Assembly: GCA_001916055.1 (NCBI GenBank)
Contig: MNRR01000002.1
Coordinates: forward strand, 1-9,508
Source of the DNA: Clostridium sp. 28_12
GTDB taxonomy: Bacteria; Bacillota; Clostridia; TANB77; CAG-508
DNA length: 9,508 nucleotides
Reading direction: 5' to 3'
The stretch's first letter is position 1, and every line of letters begins with the position of its first letter. Positions 1-6,464 of this stretch are shown in pieces. The notes under the pieces were generated by a model that made no database searches, had not been told where the DNA came from, and worked only from the letters and a program-made list of their open reading frames with translations. The position numbers were made by a program, and so were the translations under genes.

Positions 1-2
1 AA

Positions 3-557
3 CAATATTTATTATCTGCAAATTATAATGCAGATACGAAAGAAAGAAAAGAAGAAATAGAAAAGATATTTGTTGATGATAATTCTGAACTTTTACAAAA
101 TTTAGATAAAAATGGTTTAAATATTGACGGAAAAACGAAAATAGCTCTTATGGAAGCAAGTGTAGGTCTAGCAACTATTGTAACATTTATAGCAATTTAT
201 TTAGGAATTATATTTCTAATTGCAAGTTCAGCTATTTTAGCTTTAAAACAATTAACAGATAGTTCAGATAATAAGCAAAGATATATAATTTTAAGAAAAA
301 TTGGTTGTGATGAAAAGATGATCAATAAAGCATTATTTAGACAAATTGGAATATTTTTTGGAGTTCCACTTGTTCTTGCAATTATACATTCTGTATTTGG
401 AATACAATTTGCAATTACAATAATGTCTGGTCTAGCAAGTAAAAAAGACTTATTACCATCAGCTATTGCAACAGTTATTATTATAGGTGTTATATATGGT
501 ATATATTTCTTAGCTACTTATTTAGAAAGTAAAAATATTATTAAAGAAGATGAATAA
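3..557 (+). CDS. ABC transporter permease, BceB/FtsX-like, C-terminal part (5' truncated by window edge)
   Basis: The reading frame is open from the window start, giving 184 visible residues, so only the C-terminal part of a larger membrane protein is seen. It has a hydrophilic, charged stretch (codons 1-50) and then three membrane segments at roughly codons 57-82, 114-139 and 152-174. Between the first two lies a cytoplasmic loop with the motif LKQLTDSSDNKQRY followed by LRKIGCDEKMINKALF. That loop and the final helices resemble the C-terminus of BceB-type FtsX-like permeases, which work with an ATP-binding subunit in antimicrobial peptide sensing, resistance or export. The family is inferred from pattern memory. 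The ATPase partner and any two-component system would lie upstream, outside the window, so the substrate cannot be given. The gene ends just before a terminator hairpin, so it closes its transcription unit. Confidence 0.75.
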   Translation, partial: QYLLSANYNADTKERKEEIEKIFVDDNSELLQNLDKNGLNIDGKTKIALMEASVGLATIVTFIAIYLGIIFLIASSAILALKQLTDSSDNKQRYIILRKIGCDEKMINKALFRQIGIFFGVPLVLAIIHSVFGIQFAITIMSGLASKKDLLPSAIATVIIIGVIYGIYFLATYLESKNIIKEDE

Positions 558-562
558 AAAAT

Positions 563-598
563 TATAATTCTATTTTGATTAAGAATTATAGACTTTTT
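563..598 (+). terminator. Intrinsic terminator after the ABC permease
   Basis: TATAATTCT (563-571) and AGAATTATA (582-590) form a perfect 9-bp stem around a 10-nt loop. A GAC and a run of five T (594-598) follow. It begins six bases after the permease stop codon. The stem is AT-rich, so its strength is uncertain. Confidence 0.6.
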
Positions 599-628
599 GA
601 AATAAATATATTAGAATAAAAAGTAAGT

Positions 629-765
629 GTGCGCCCAGCAAAGGGTAAGTAATCTAACGGGTGGAAATCCCGTCTGGTTAAGGTCTAACCAACCACCAGT
701 AGCGAGTTTTGTGCTTATGACAATAATGTTATGAGTAAAGCGTAGACAGCAAGGAAACTTCACAT
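629..765 (+). mobile_element. Truncated group II intron, 5' fragment (domain I region)
   Basis: The segment begins with GTGCGCCCAGC, the classic 5' boundary of bacterial group II introns (compare the GTGCGCCCAG start of Ll.LtrB). Structures of domain I type follow: an ACGGG/CCCGT hairpin (656-673) around a GTGGAAAT-type loop, a CTGG...CCAG stem with an inner GGTTA/TAACC hairpin (674-699), a TAGCGAG block at 700-706, a hairpin CTTATGAC/GTTATGAG (714-735) and an AAGCGTAGACAGCAAGG block. After about 765 the sequence becomes plain AT-rich DNA. I see no intron-encoded reverse transcriptase, no domain V hairpin and no 3' boundary before the next gene at 921, so it cannot splice or move by itself. 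It is either a deletion relic of a retroelement or a retained piece serving as RNA. The 5' boundary call is firm; the right edge is approximate. Confidence 0.7.
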
Positions 766-790
766 AATAAAATTATAAAAAGTACTGATG

Positions 791-836
791 ATAGTTCTAT
801 TTCGTACTAACTTAATAAAGTGCGAAATAGGACTAT
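791..836 (+). terminator. Strong hairpin, probable terminator of a transcript through the intron fragment
   Basis: The arms 791-808 and 819-836 pair over 18 consecutive positions around a 10-nt loop. Two of the pairs are U-G wobbles (796/831 and 805/822). In the complementary RNA these become A-C mismatches, so the fold favours + strand RNA. The following T-tract is short (TTTTA, 836-840), so termination efficiency is uncertain. It could instead be an RNA-stability hairpin or part of a small repeat element. Confidence 0.55.
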
Positions 837-852
837 TTTATATTAAAAACGG

Positions 853-881
853 TTGAAAATTATCTGCTTTTGTGCTAGGAT
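853..881 (+). promoter_or_regulatory. Putative sigma-A promoter with extended -10, driving the PAP2 gene
   Basis: TTGAAA (853-858) is a five-of-six match to the -35 box. After a 17-bp spacer comes TAGGAT (876-881), preceded by TG one base upstream (TGC), which gives an extended -10. It sits about 40 bases upstream of the start codon at 921, just after the hairpin, which suits the start of a new transcription unit. Confidence 0.5.
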
Positions 882-920
882 AATAAAAAACGAAACAGTA
901 AATTATGGGAGAATATAAGT

Positions 921-1577
921 ATGAAAATAAAACAGCAAAAGCAGATAAAAGAATTTATAATAAAAAATTTAAAATGGATTATATTATTCATTTGCTTAAT
1001 TGGATTTTTAGCACTAACAGAAGACGTATTTAACAAAGAAATAATGGATGGAGATATAATAGGGTATAAATTAATATCAAAATTTTTAATATCTGATTTT
1101 ACAATACCAATAGCAAAGTTTATCACTAATTTTGGAGGAGCTATATTTTTAATAGTATTAACAATTATTTTACTTATATCAATAAAAAACAAAAAAATTG
1201 GATTATCGATATTCTCAAATTTAGCTATAATTACAATATTAAACCAATTATTAAAAAGAATATTACAAAGGCCTAGACCAACAGAGTATAGAATTATTGA
1301 AGAGACAGGATATAGTTTCCCATCAGGACATTCAATGATAAGCATGGCTTTTTATGGTTATTTAATATATTTGATTTATAAATATGTTGAAAATAAGTAT
1401 GTTAAGTGGATTTTGATTAGTTTGTTAAGTGTTCTAATTTGCTTGATTGGAGTTAGCAGAATCTATCTAGGTGTACATTATACAAGTGATGTTTTAGGGG
1501 GATTCTTGATATCTATATCTTATTTGGTTATTTATATTAGTGCAGTCAATAAGTTTTTTGTAGAAAAAAGAGGCTAA
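921..1577 (+). CDS. PAP2-family membrane phosphatase
   Basis: This is a 218-residue polytopic membrane protein with all three PAP2 signature motifs: K-x6-RP at 112-120 (ending RPRP), PSGH at 134-137 and SR-x5-H-x3-D at 179-190, with the catalytic histidines at 137 and 186. About five to six membrane segments surround them (near 18-32, 62-87, 95-111, 139-155, 163-178 and 190-208). The family dephosphorylates lipid or small phosphate substrates at the outer membrane face. Small bacterial members include undecaprenyl-pyrophosphatases of the BcrC type and phosphatidylglycerophosphate phosphatases, and the sequence alone does not separate these. The start at 921 is backed by GGGAG (907-911) at proper spacing. 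The cation ATPase follows after 52 bases without a convincing terminator, so the two are probably co-transcribed. Confidence 0.93.
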   Translation: MKIKQQKQIKEFIIKNLKWIILFICLIGFLALTEDVFNKEIMDGDIIGYKLISKFLISDFTIPIAKFITNFGGAIFLIVLTIILLISIKNKKIGLSIFSNLAIITILNQLLKRILQRPRPTEYRIIEETGYSFPSGHSMISMAFYGYLIYLIYKYVENKYVKWILISLLSVLICLIGVSRIYLGVHYTSDVLGGFLISISYLVIYISAVNKFFVEKRG

Positions 1578-1591
1578 TTAAACTAATTAGC
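1573..1591 (+). other. Intercistronic hairpin over the PAP2 stop codon
   Basis: GCTAATTA (1573-1580) and TAATTAGC (1584-1591) form a perfect 8-bp palindrome with a 3-nt loop that includes the PAP2 stop codon. No T-tract follows, so it is not a convincing terminator. It may stabilise or partly separate the two messages, or be chance in AT-rich DNA. Confidence 0.3.
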
Positions 1592-1629
1592 ACATTCTAT
1601 TGAACTTGGTAAAAATGAAGGGAAGTAAT

Positions 1630-3972
1630 ATGATGGAATCAATAAAAGGCCTAACACACAAAGAAGTAGAAGAAAAAATAAAACAAGGAAAAACAAATAA
1701 AGTAAAAATAAAAACTAATGAAAGCATTTTAAAAATAATAAGAAAAAATATATTTACATATTTCAATTTGATTTTCTTAATATTAACAATTTTGCTTATT
1801 ACGGCACATTCATATAGAAATTTAACATTTTTAGGTATTATAATAATAAACGTTCTAATTGGAATTATTCAACAAATAAGGTCAAAAATTACATTAGACA
1901 AACTATCATTGCTTGATAAAAATAAATATGTAGTAATCAGAGATGAAAATGAAGAAGTAGTAGATTCTGATAATCTTGTTGAAGGAGATTTAATAATTTT
2001 AGAGGCAGGAAAGCAAATTCCTGCTGATGCAGTAGTTGTTTCTGGAAAATTATATGTAAACGAATCATTATTAACAGGAGAACAAGATGAAATTGAAAAA
2101 GAGGTAAACTCTAAACTTATGTCTGGAAGCTTTGTTGTATCTGGAAAAGCAACAGTACAACTTACTAATGTAGGTGATGAATCTTTTTCAGCAAAAATAA
2201 TGAAAGAATCCAAAAAAATAAAAGAAACAAAATCAGAAATGATTTCAGCAATTGATAACATTGTTAAATTTGCAGGAATAATAATAATTCCTATTGGAAT
2301 GCTATTATTCATCAGTGCTTATGTTGCAAATGGTAGTGGTTATAAAGACAGTGTTAATTCAATGGTTTCAGCATTATTAGGCATGATTCCTGAAGGTTTA
2401 TATTTATTAACAACAGTTGCATTAGCATTAAGCTCAATGAAACTTGCACAGAAAAAAATACTTCTTCATGATATGAAGAGTATTGAAAGTTTAGCAAGAG
2501 TTGATGTTTTATGTGTTGACAAAACAGGAACAATCACTAATAATACTATGAAAATTTTAGATATATTTGATAAAAAAGAAAATAGCATAATAAAGAACAA
2601 AGAAAATATAGGAATAGAAATCTTAGCAAAATACATAAACACAATTGAGGATACAAATATAACGATGGATGCGATAAAGGAGCAGTTGAAAGGAATTTCT
2701 AGTGAAAAACTATCTAACATAAAAAGAGAGAATTTTAATTCAAAAAATAAATTTTCTTTTGTAAAAATAGATGAAAATATAACCTATAAATTAGGAGCAC
2801 CAGAAATATTATTAAATAATGAATATGAAGAATTAATTAACAAGAGAACAAAAAATGGTGAAAGAGTAATTGCTTTTGTTGAAGAAAAAAATAATGAAGT
2901 GATTCCTATTTTATTTATAAGTTTAAAAAATGAAATAAGAAAGAATGCAAAAGAAATCTTTGAATTTTTTGATAATAGACAAGTTCAAATTAGAGTTATT
3001 TCAGGAGATAACCCAATAACAGTATCATCAATTGCAAAACAGGCAGGAATTAAGGGATATGAAAAATATATTGATTGCAGAGAATTAAAGGATTATGCTG
3101 ATATACGAAAAGCAGTGAAAAAATATGTTGTTTTTGGTAGAGTTAATCCAGAACAAAAAAGACAAATAATAAAAGCTTTAAAAGAAACTGGTTTAAAAGT
3201 AGCTATGACAGGTGACGGAGTAAATGATATTTTAGCGATGAAAGAAGCAGATTGTTCGATCGCGATTGGCTCTGGAGCAGATGCAGCCAGAGAAACAGCA
3301 CAAGTTGTATTACTCGACTCAGATTTTGGAAAAATGAGGAACATTGTCTATGAAGGAAGAAAAAATATTAATAATATAACAAGGTCAGCATCACTATTTA
3401 CTTATAAAAATATATTTTCAGTATTACTTTCTATATATTCAATAATTTTTGCAATGCAATATCCGTTAGAACCGAACCAAGTATCTTTAGGTAGTGCATT
3501 TACAATAGGTATTCCAGCATTTCTATTAACATTTGAAGAAAATCAAAAGAAACAGCAAAATGGAAATTTTATGAGAAAGGTATTTACAAACTCACTCCCT
3601 GCTGCAATAACATCTTTTTTAGCAATTGTTGCTATGGTCAGATTTTCAGACTTGTTTAATGTTGGTATAAAAGAAATTACAACAGCTTGTAGTTATTTAT
3701 TCTTTACTGGGGGATTTTTAATATTGTATAAAATTATTAGACCATTAAACAAATATAGGACAAGCGTTATGTTTTTATGTATTTTAGGAATTATTTTAAC
3801 AATTAATATAATACCAAACTTTTTTGCCATAAAAGAAATATCAGAAAGATCTGCAATACTTGTTACATTGTTTGCAATTGCAGAATTCTCAGTAATTAGA
3901 TGGATTACTTTAATTCTAGATAAATTTGGAAAAAATAAGAAGGATGTGATTCTATGGAAAAAACAAATGTAA
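1630..3972 (+). CDS. Cation-transporting P-type ATPase, CtpE-like
   Basis: A protein of about 780 residues with the full P-type ATPase layout. Numbered from the ATG at 1630, the actuator-domain TGE is at 149-151 and the fourth membrane helix carries PEGL (254-257). The phosphorylation motif DKTGT is at 297-301, with Asp297 the phospho-acceptor. The nucleotide-domain KLGAPE is at 387-392, and the hinge TGDGVND at 527-533. About six C-terminal helices follow. There is no metal-binding CxxC domain, so it is not a heavy-metal pump. The PEGL helix, the LARVDVLCVDKTGT context and the GSAFTIGIPAFLL segment resemble mycobacterial CtpE, which has been linked to calcium uptake; calcium specificity here is an inference. 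The start at 1630 (or the adjacent ATG at 1633) is preferred over TTG at 1600 because AAGGGAAG (1618-1625) precedes it. It follows the PAP2 gene, probably in the same operon. Confidence 0.93.
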   Translation: MMESIKGLTHKEVEEKIKQGKTNKVKIKTNESILKIIRKNIFTYFNLIFLILTILLITAHSYRNLTFLGIIIINVLIGIIQQIRSKITLDKLSLLDKNKYVVIRDENEEVVDSDNLVEGDLIILEAGKQIPADAVVVSGKLYVNESLLTGEQDEIEKEVNSKLMSGSFVVSGKATVQLTNVGDESFSAKIMKESKKIKETKSEMISAIDNIVKFAGIIIIPIGMLLFISAYVANGSGYKDSVNSMVSALLGMIPEGLYLLTTVALALSSMKLAQKKILLHDMKSIESLARVDVLCVDKTGTITNNTMKILDIFDKKENSIIKNKENIGIEILAKYINTIEDTNITMDAIKEQLKGISSEKLSNIKRENFNSKNKFSFVKIDENITYKLGAPEILLNNEYEELINKRTKNGERVIAFVEEKNNEVIPILFISLKNEIRKNAKEIFEFFDNRQVQIRVISGDNPITVSSIAKQAGIKGYEKYIDCRELKDYADIRKAVKKYVVFGRVNPEQKRQIIKALKETGLKVAMTGDGVNDILAMKEADCSIAIGSGADAARETAQVVLLDSDFGKMRNIVYEGRKNINNITRSASLFTYKNIFSVLLSIYSIIFAMQYPLEPNQVSLGSAFTIGIPAFLLTFEENQKKQQNGNFMRKVFTNSLPAAITSFLAIVAMVRFSDLFNVGIKEITTACSYLFFTGGFLILYKIIRPLNKYRTSVMFLCILGIILTINIIPNFFAIKEISERSAILVTLFAIAEFSVIRWITLILDKFGKNKKDVILWKKQM

Positions 3973-4034
3973 TAAGTGGAGTTGAAGTAATAGATATTTC
4001 AGCTAAAAATTTTATTAAAACCATTATCCAGTAA
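3954..4034 (+). CDS. Possible 26-residue small protein overlapping the ATPase end
   Basis: ATG at 3954 opens a short frame (begins MEKTNVISG, ends FIKTIIQ) that overlaps the last 19 bases of the ATPase gene in another frame. GAAGGA (3939-3944) lies nine bases upstream, which is ideal spacing for translation-coupled initiation. I recognise no family and see no membrane segment or cysteine. It could be a genuine small protein, the remnant of a once longer third operon gene whose body was lost, or a chance frame with a fortuitous binding site. The 130 bases between it and yebC hold no further coding sequence, only the yebC promoter. Confidence 0.35.
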   Translation: MEKTNVISGVEVIDISAKNFIKTIIQ

Positions 4035-4064
4035 CAAGTGAATAAAGAATATTTTAAAAAATAC

Positions 4065-4093
4065 TACACAAATAAGAAATAATGTGATACAAT
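4065..4093 (+). promoter_or_regulatory. Putative sigma-A promoter of yebC
   Basis: TACACA (4065-4070, four of six against TTGACA) is followed by 17 bases and then TACAAT (4088-4093). TG lies one base before the latter (TGATACAAT), giving an extended -10. It lies 72 bases ahead of the yebC start codon in an otherwise non-coding gap. Confidence 0.5.
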
Positions 4094-4165
4094 AAAAGAC
4101 GAAAATTATAAGATAAAGGATAGAAACCTTGAAAATACAATAAAAAACAAAGAGGAGGTAAGAGT

Positions 4166-4891
4166 ATGTCAGGACATAGCAAATGGCACAACATACAAGC
4201 AAAAAAAGGAAAAGCAGATGCTGCAAGAGGAAAAGTATTTACTAAATTAGGAAGAGAATTATTAATAGCAGTAAAGCAAGGTGGACCTGACCCTGCTGGA
4301 AATTCAAAACTAAAAGATGTAATAGCAAAATGTAAAGCAGCAAATATGCCAAATGATACAATAAATAATGCAATAAAGAAAGCATCAGGAGAAGGAAATG
4401 ACGCTAACTATGAAGAAGTAGTATATGAAGGATATGGACCAAATGGAGTTGCAGTAATAGTAAATGCAAACACAGATAACAGAAATAGAACAGCAGCAGA
4501 TGTAAGACATGTATTTGATAAAGCAGGAGGCAACCTAGGAACAACAGGATGTGTATCATATATGTTTGATAAAAAAGGTGTAATTGTAATAGAAAAAGCA
4601 TCAACAGATATGGATGAAGAAGAATTAATGTTATTAGCATTAGATGCTGGAGCAGACGATTTTAATACTTCAGAAGAAGTATATGAAATAACAACAGCAC
4701 CATCTAACTTTTCAGAAGTTAGAGAAAAATTGGAAGATGCTGGCTTAACATTTTTAGAGGCAGAGGTACAAATGGTACCAACAACAACTGTTGCACTAGA
4801 TGATGCTGGTATTGAAAAAATGGAAAGATTAATAGAGAGACTAGAAGAATTAGATGACGTAATGGATGTATACCATAACTGGGAAGAATAA
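4166..4891 (+). CDS. yebC: YebC/PmpR/TACO1 family protein
   Basis: A 241-residue protein of normal family length. It opens with the hallmark MSGHSKWHNIQAKKG, followed by KVFTKLGRELLIAVKQGGPDP, then the conserved NMPNDTINNAIKKASGEG near residue 60 and the YEGYGPNGVAVIV segment near 90. The acidic C-terminal half (EELMLLALDAGADDF onward) is also typical. The family is soluble and conserved. It has long been annotated as a transcriptional regulator, while work on the mitochondrial homologue TACO1 and on bacterial members points to helping ribosomes translate difficult, proline-rich stretches. GAGGAGG (4152-4158) lies seven bases before the start codon. The gene has its own promoter and a terminator directly after its stop, so it is probably monocistronic here. 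The usual ruvC neighbours are not visible. Confidence 0.97.
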   Translation: MSGHSKWHNIQAKKGKADAARGKVFTKLGRELLIAVKQGGPDPAGNSKLKDVIAKCKAANMPNDTINNAIKKASGEGNDANYEEVVYEGYGPNGVAVIVNANTDNRNRTAADVRHVFDKAGGNLGTTGCVSYMFDKKGVIVIEKASTDMDEEELMLLALDAGADDFNTSEEVYEITTAPSNFSEVREKLEDAGLTFLEAEVQMVPTTTVALDDAGIEKMERLIERLEELDDVMDVYHNWEE

Positions 4892-4899
4892 AGTTATAG

Positions 4900-4942
4900 A
4901 AAAAGCTTGTCAAATTTTGAAAAATATTGACAGCTTTTTTTT
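4900..4942 (+). terminator. Intrinsic terminator of yebC
   Basis: AAAAAGCTTGTCAA (4900-4913) pairs with TTGACAGCTTTTT (from 4927) with a single bulged T. A run of eight T ends at 4942. It begins nine bases after the yebC stop codon. Confidence 0.8.
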
Positions 4943-4978
4943 ATTATAGTAAACTATATTCAGAGATACAAATATAAT
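4927..4978 (+). promoter_or_regulatory. Candidate promoter region for the 442-residue protein gene, overlapping the yebC terminator
   Basis: A perfect TTGACA (4927-4932) lies in the 3' arm of the terminator. It is followed after 17 bases by TAAACT (4950-4955), a four-of-six -10. An exact TATAAT also occurs at 4973-4978, but its -35 position (TAAACT, 4950-4955) is poor. Either could start the transcript of the gene at 5008. AT-rich DNA gives many chance -10 matches, so this is tentative. Confidence 0.3.
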
Positions 4979-5007
4979 ATTAATATATCAAAGAAAGGGG
5001 AATAAAA

Positions 5008-6336
5008 ATGAAGAAAAAAATTGCATTAACACTACTAATAGTAGTAATTTTACTTGGAATAGGAGGCGTATATGCATATTTTGCAACAAATGCTTTTAAA
5101 ACAGATAAAGAATTATTTTTCTCTTACATGACATCAGACTGGCTAAGTGATTTAAAAGATGAGAATTTAAAAGAATATATAAAAAAACAAGAGAATAATG
5201 CATATACAAACAAAGGCAGTATAGCTTTAGAAGTCCAAGATGATGGTTCAATATCTGATGAAACATTACAAATGATAAAAAATAGTAAAATAACATTTGA
5301 AGGGAAAACAGACAATAGCAAAAAAATTGCTGAACAAACACTTACAATGGAATTAGCACAAGGAATTAATATACCAGTCAAAGTAAGACGTGATGGAGAA
5401 ACATTAGGAATACAGTCAAATTTGCTAAATACAAAATTTATAGCAGTAAGAAATGAAAATTTGAAAAACTTATTAGAAAGACTTGGAGCCGATGCAGAAG
5501 ATGTGCCAGATAAAATAGATTTTGAAGAAAGCACATTTACAGAATCAGAAATCAAAGAGTTAAAAGAAAAATACTTTTCAATATTAGATGAAAATTTAGA
5601 TGAAGAATTATTTAGCAAAGAGAAAGAAAATGATCAAACAATAATAAAATTATCAATGACAGAAGAAAAAGCAAAAGATGTATTAATAAAAATATTTCAA
5701 ACTATACGTGATGATGAAACTCTATTAAAAAAATTCTCAGGAGTTATAGACAGAGATGATTTAAAACAACAAATAGACGATTTAGTAGATGAACTAAAAG
5801 ACATAGAACCAGATGAAAAAACAACATTTGAAATGAAATTAAGTATAAAATCAAAAAAAGTTGAAAAAGTCGAGATGAACATAAAAGAAGGAGAAAACAT
5901 AACAGCAAATATATTAATAGAGAACAGTCAAAACAAACTTTCGATTAAGGCTTATGATGAAGGAGACTCAATATTAGAATTACAAATTGAAAAAGAAACA
6001 AATGAAAATGATGTAGCATATAAGATTGATATTAAGACAGACTTAGATACAGAATTAGCTGACCAAGAAAAGGCAGAAATACATTTAACAGTTCAATATA
6101 AAAACTTAGCAACATTGGATAATGTAGAGGAAAACTATGAGTTAAAATTATCAACACAAGATTATGATGAAAGCAATACAGATCTTAAGTTGAATTACAC
6201 AAATGTAAAACAATTTAGTTCAAATATAAAAGTAGAAGGAATAAATAGCGAAAATGCAATAACTCTAAATGATGCAACAGATAACGAAATTGATGAATTA
6301 TTAATAACAATATATAAAAATTTAGGATTGTATTAA
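5008..6336 (+). CDS. Hypothetical membrane-anchored extracytoplasmic protein, 442 residues
   Basis: I do not recognise a characterised family. The N-terminus (MKKK then a hydrophobic stretch at about 5-25 ending GVYAYF) is either an uncleaved membrane anchor or a signal peptide. No lipobox cysteine follows and I see no cysteine in the whole protein, as is common for exported Firmicute proteins. The rest is hydrophilic and rich in Glu, Asp and Lys. It alternates predicted strands (for example TFEGKTDNSKKIAEQTLTME and NILIENSQNKLSIKAY) with helical parts (about 185-275, containing DDLKQQIDDLVDELKDIE). The succession of amphipathic strands in the C-terminal third recalls LolA/LppX-like lipoprotein folds, but this is only an impression. 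AAAGGGG (4994-5000) supports the start at 5008. Terminators on both sides make it a single-gene unit between yebC and the spoIIIA operon. A role in sporulation is possible by proximity only. Confidence 0.85.
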   Translation: MKKKIALTLLIVVILLGIGGVYAYFATNAFKTDKELFFSYMTSDWLSDLKDENLKEYIKKQENNAYTNKGSIALEVQDDGSISDETLQMIKNSKITFEGKTDNSKKIAEQTLTMELAQGINIPVKVRRDGETLGIQSNLLNTKFIAVRNENLKNLLERLGADAEDVPDKIDFEESTFTESEIKELKEKYFSILDENLDEELFSKEKENDQTIIKLSMTEEKAKDVLIKIFQTIRDDETLLKKFSGVIDRDDLKQQIDDLVDELKDIEPDEKTTFEMKLSIKSKKVEKVEMNIKEGENITANILIENSQNKLSIKAYDEGDSILELQIEKETNENDVAYKIDIKTDLDTELADQEKAEIHLTVQYKNLATLDNVEENYELKLSTQDYDESNTDLKLNYTNVKQFSSNIKVEGINSENAITLNDATDNEIDELLITIYKNLGLY

Positions 6337-6357
6337 AAATGGTTCTAAAATAAAAAT

Positions 6358-6386
6358 AAAAGCATATATATTAATATATGCTTTTT
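6358..6386 (+). terminator. Intrinsic terminator after the hypothetical protein gene
   Basis: AAAAGCATATAT (6358-6369) and ATATATGCTTTT (6374-6385) form a perfect 12-bp stem with a 4-nt loop, followed by T. The palindrome runs A-tract to T-tract. It separates the hypothetical gene from the spoIIIA operon, so the operon promoter must lie between about 6387 and 6450. Confidence 0.75.
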
Positions 6387-6464
6387 ATTATAGGAAAAAA
6401 TGCACAAATATTATACGTATATAGTTTTGTGTCTTTTGAGATAAGAGAAAGGAATGATATTTCG

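Noticed and set aside
629..765. Riboswitch upstream of the PAP2/ATPase operon
   Set aside because: The GTGCGCCCAGC start and the order of helices match a group II intron 5' end. I recognise no riboswitch class, and a separate promoter lies after the hairpin, so this RNA is probably not the operon leader.
875..1345. Minus-strand reading frame of 156 codons
   Set aside because: It is antisense to the PAP2 gene, which carries all three catalytic motifs. It is low-complexity hydrophobic sequence as expected from an AT-rich shadow frame.
1600..1629. TTG start giving ten extra residues on the P-type ATPase
   Set aside because: No ribosome binding site precedes it, while AAGGGAAG lies just before the ATG pair at 1630/1633.
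6387..6450. Sigma-E promoter of the spoIIIA operon
   Set aside because: One is expected from biology, but no pair of boxes here matches the consensus well enough. The best -10-like strings reach only about four or five of eight positions without a good -35.
6378..6464. Upstream in-frame ATG that would lengthen SpoIIIAA by 29 residues
   Set aside because: It lies inside the 3' arm of the terminator hairpin at 6358-6386, lacks a ribosome binding site and adds residues not typical of the family. The ATG at 6465 has AAAGGA at good spacing.
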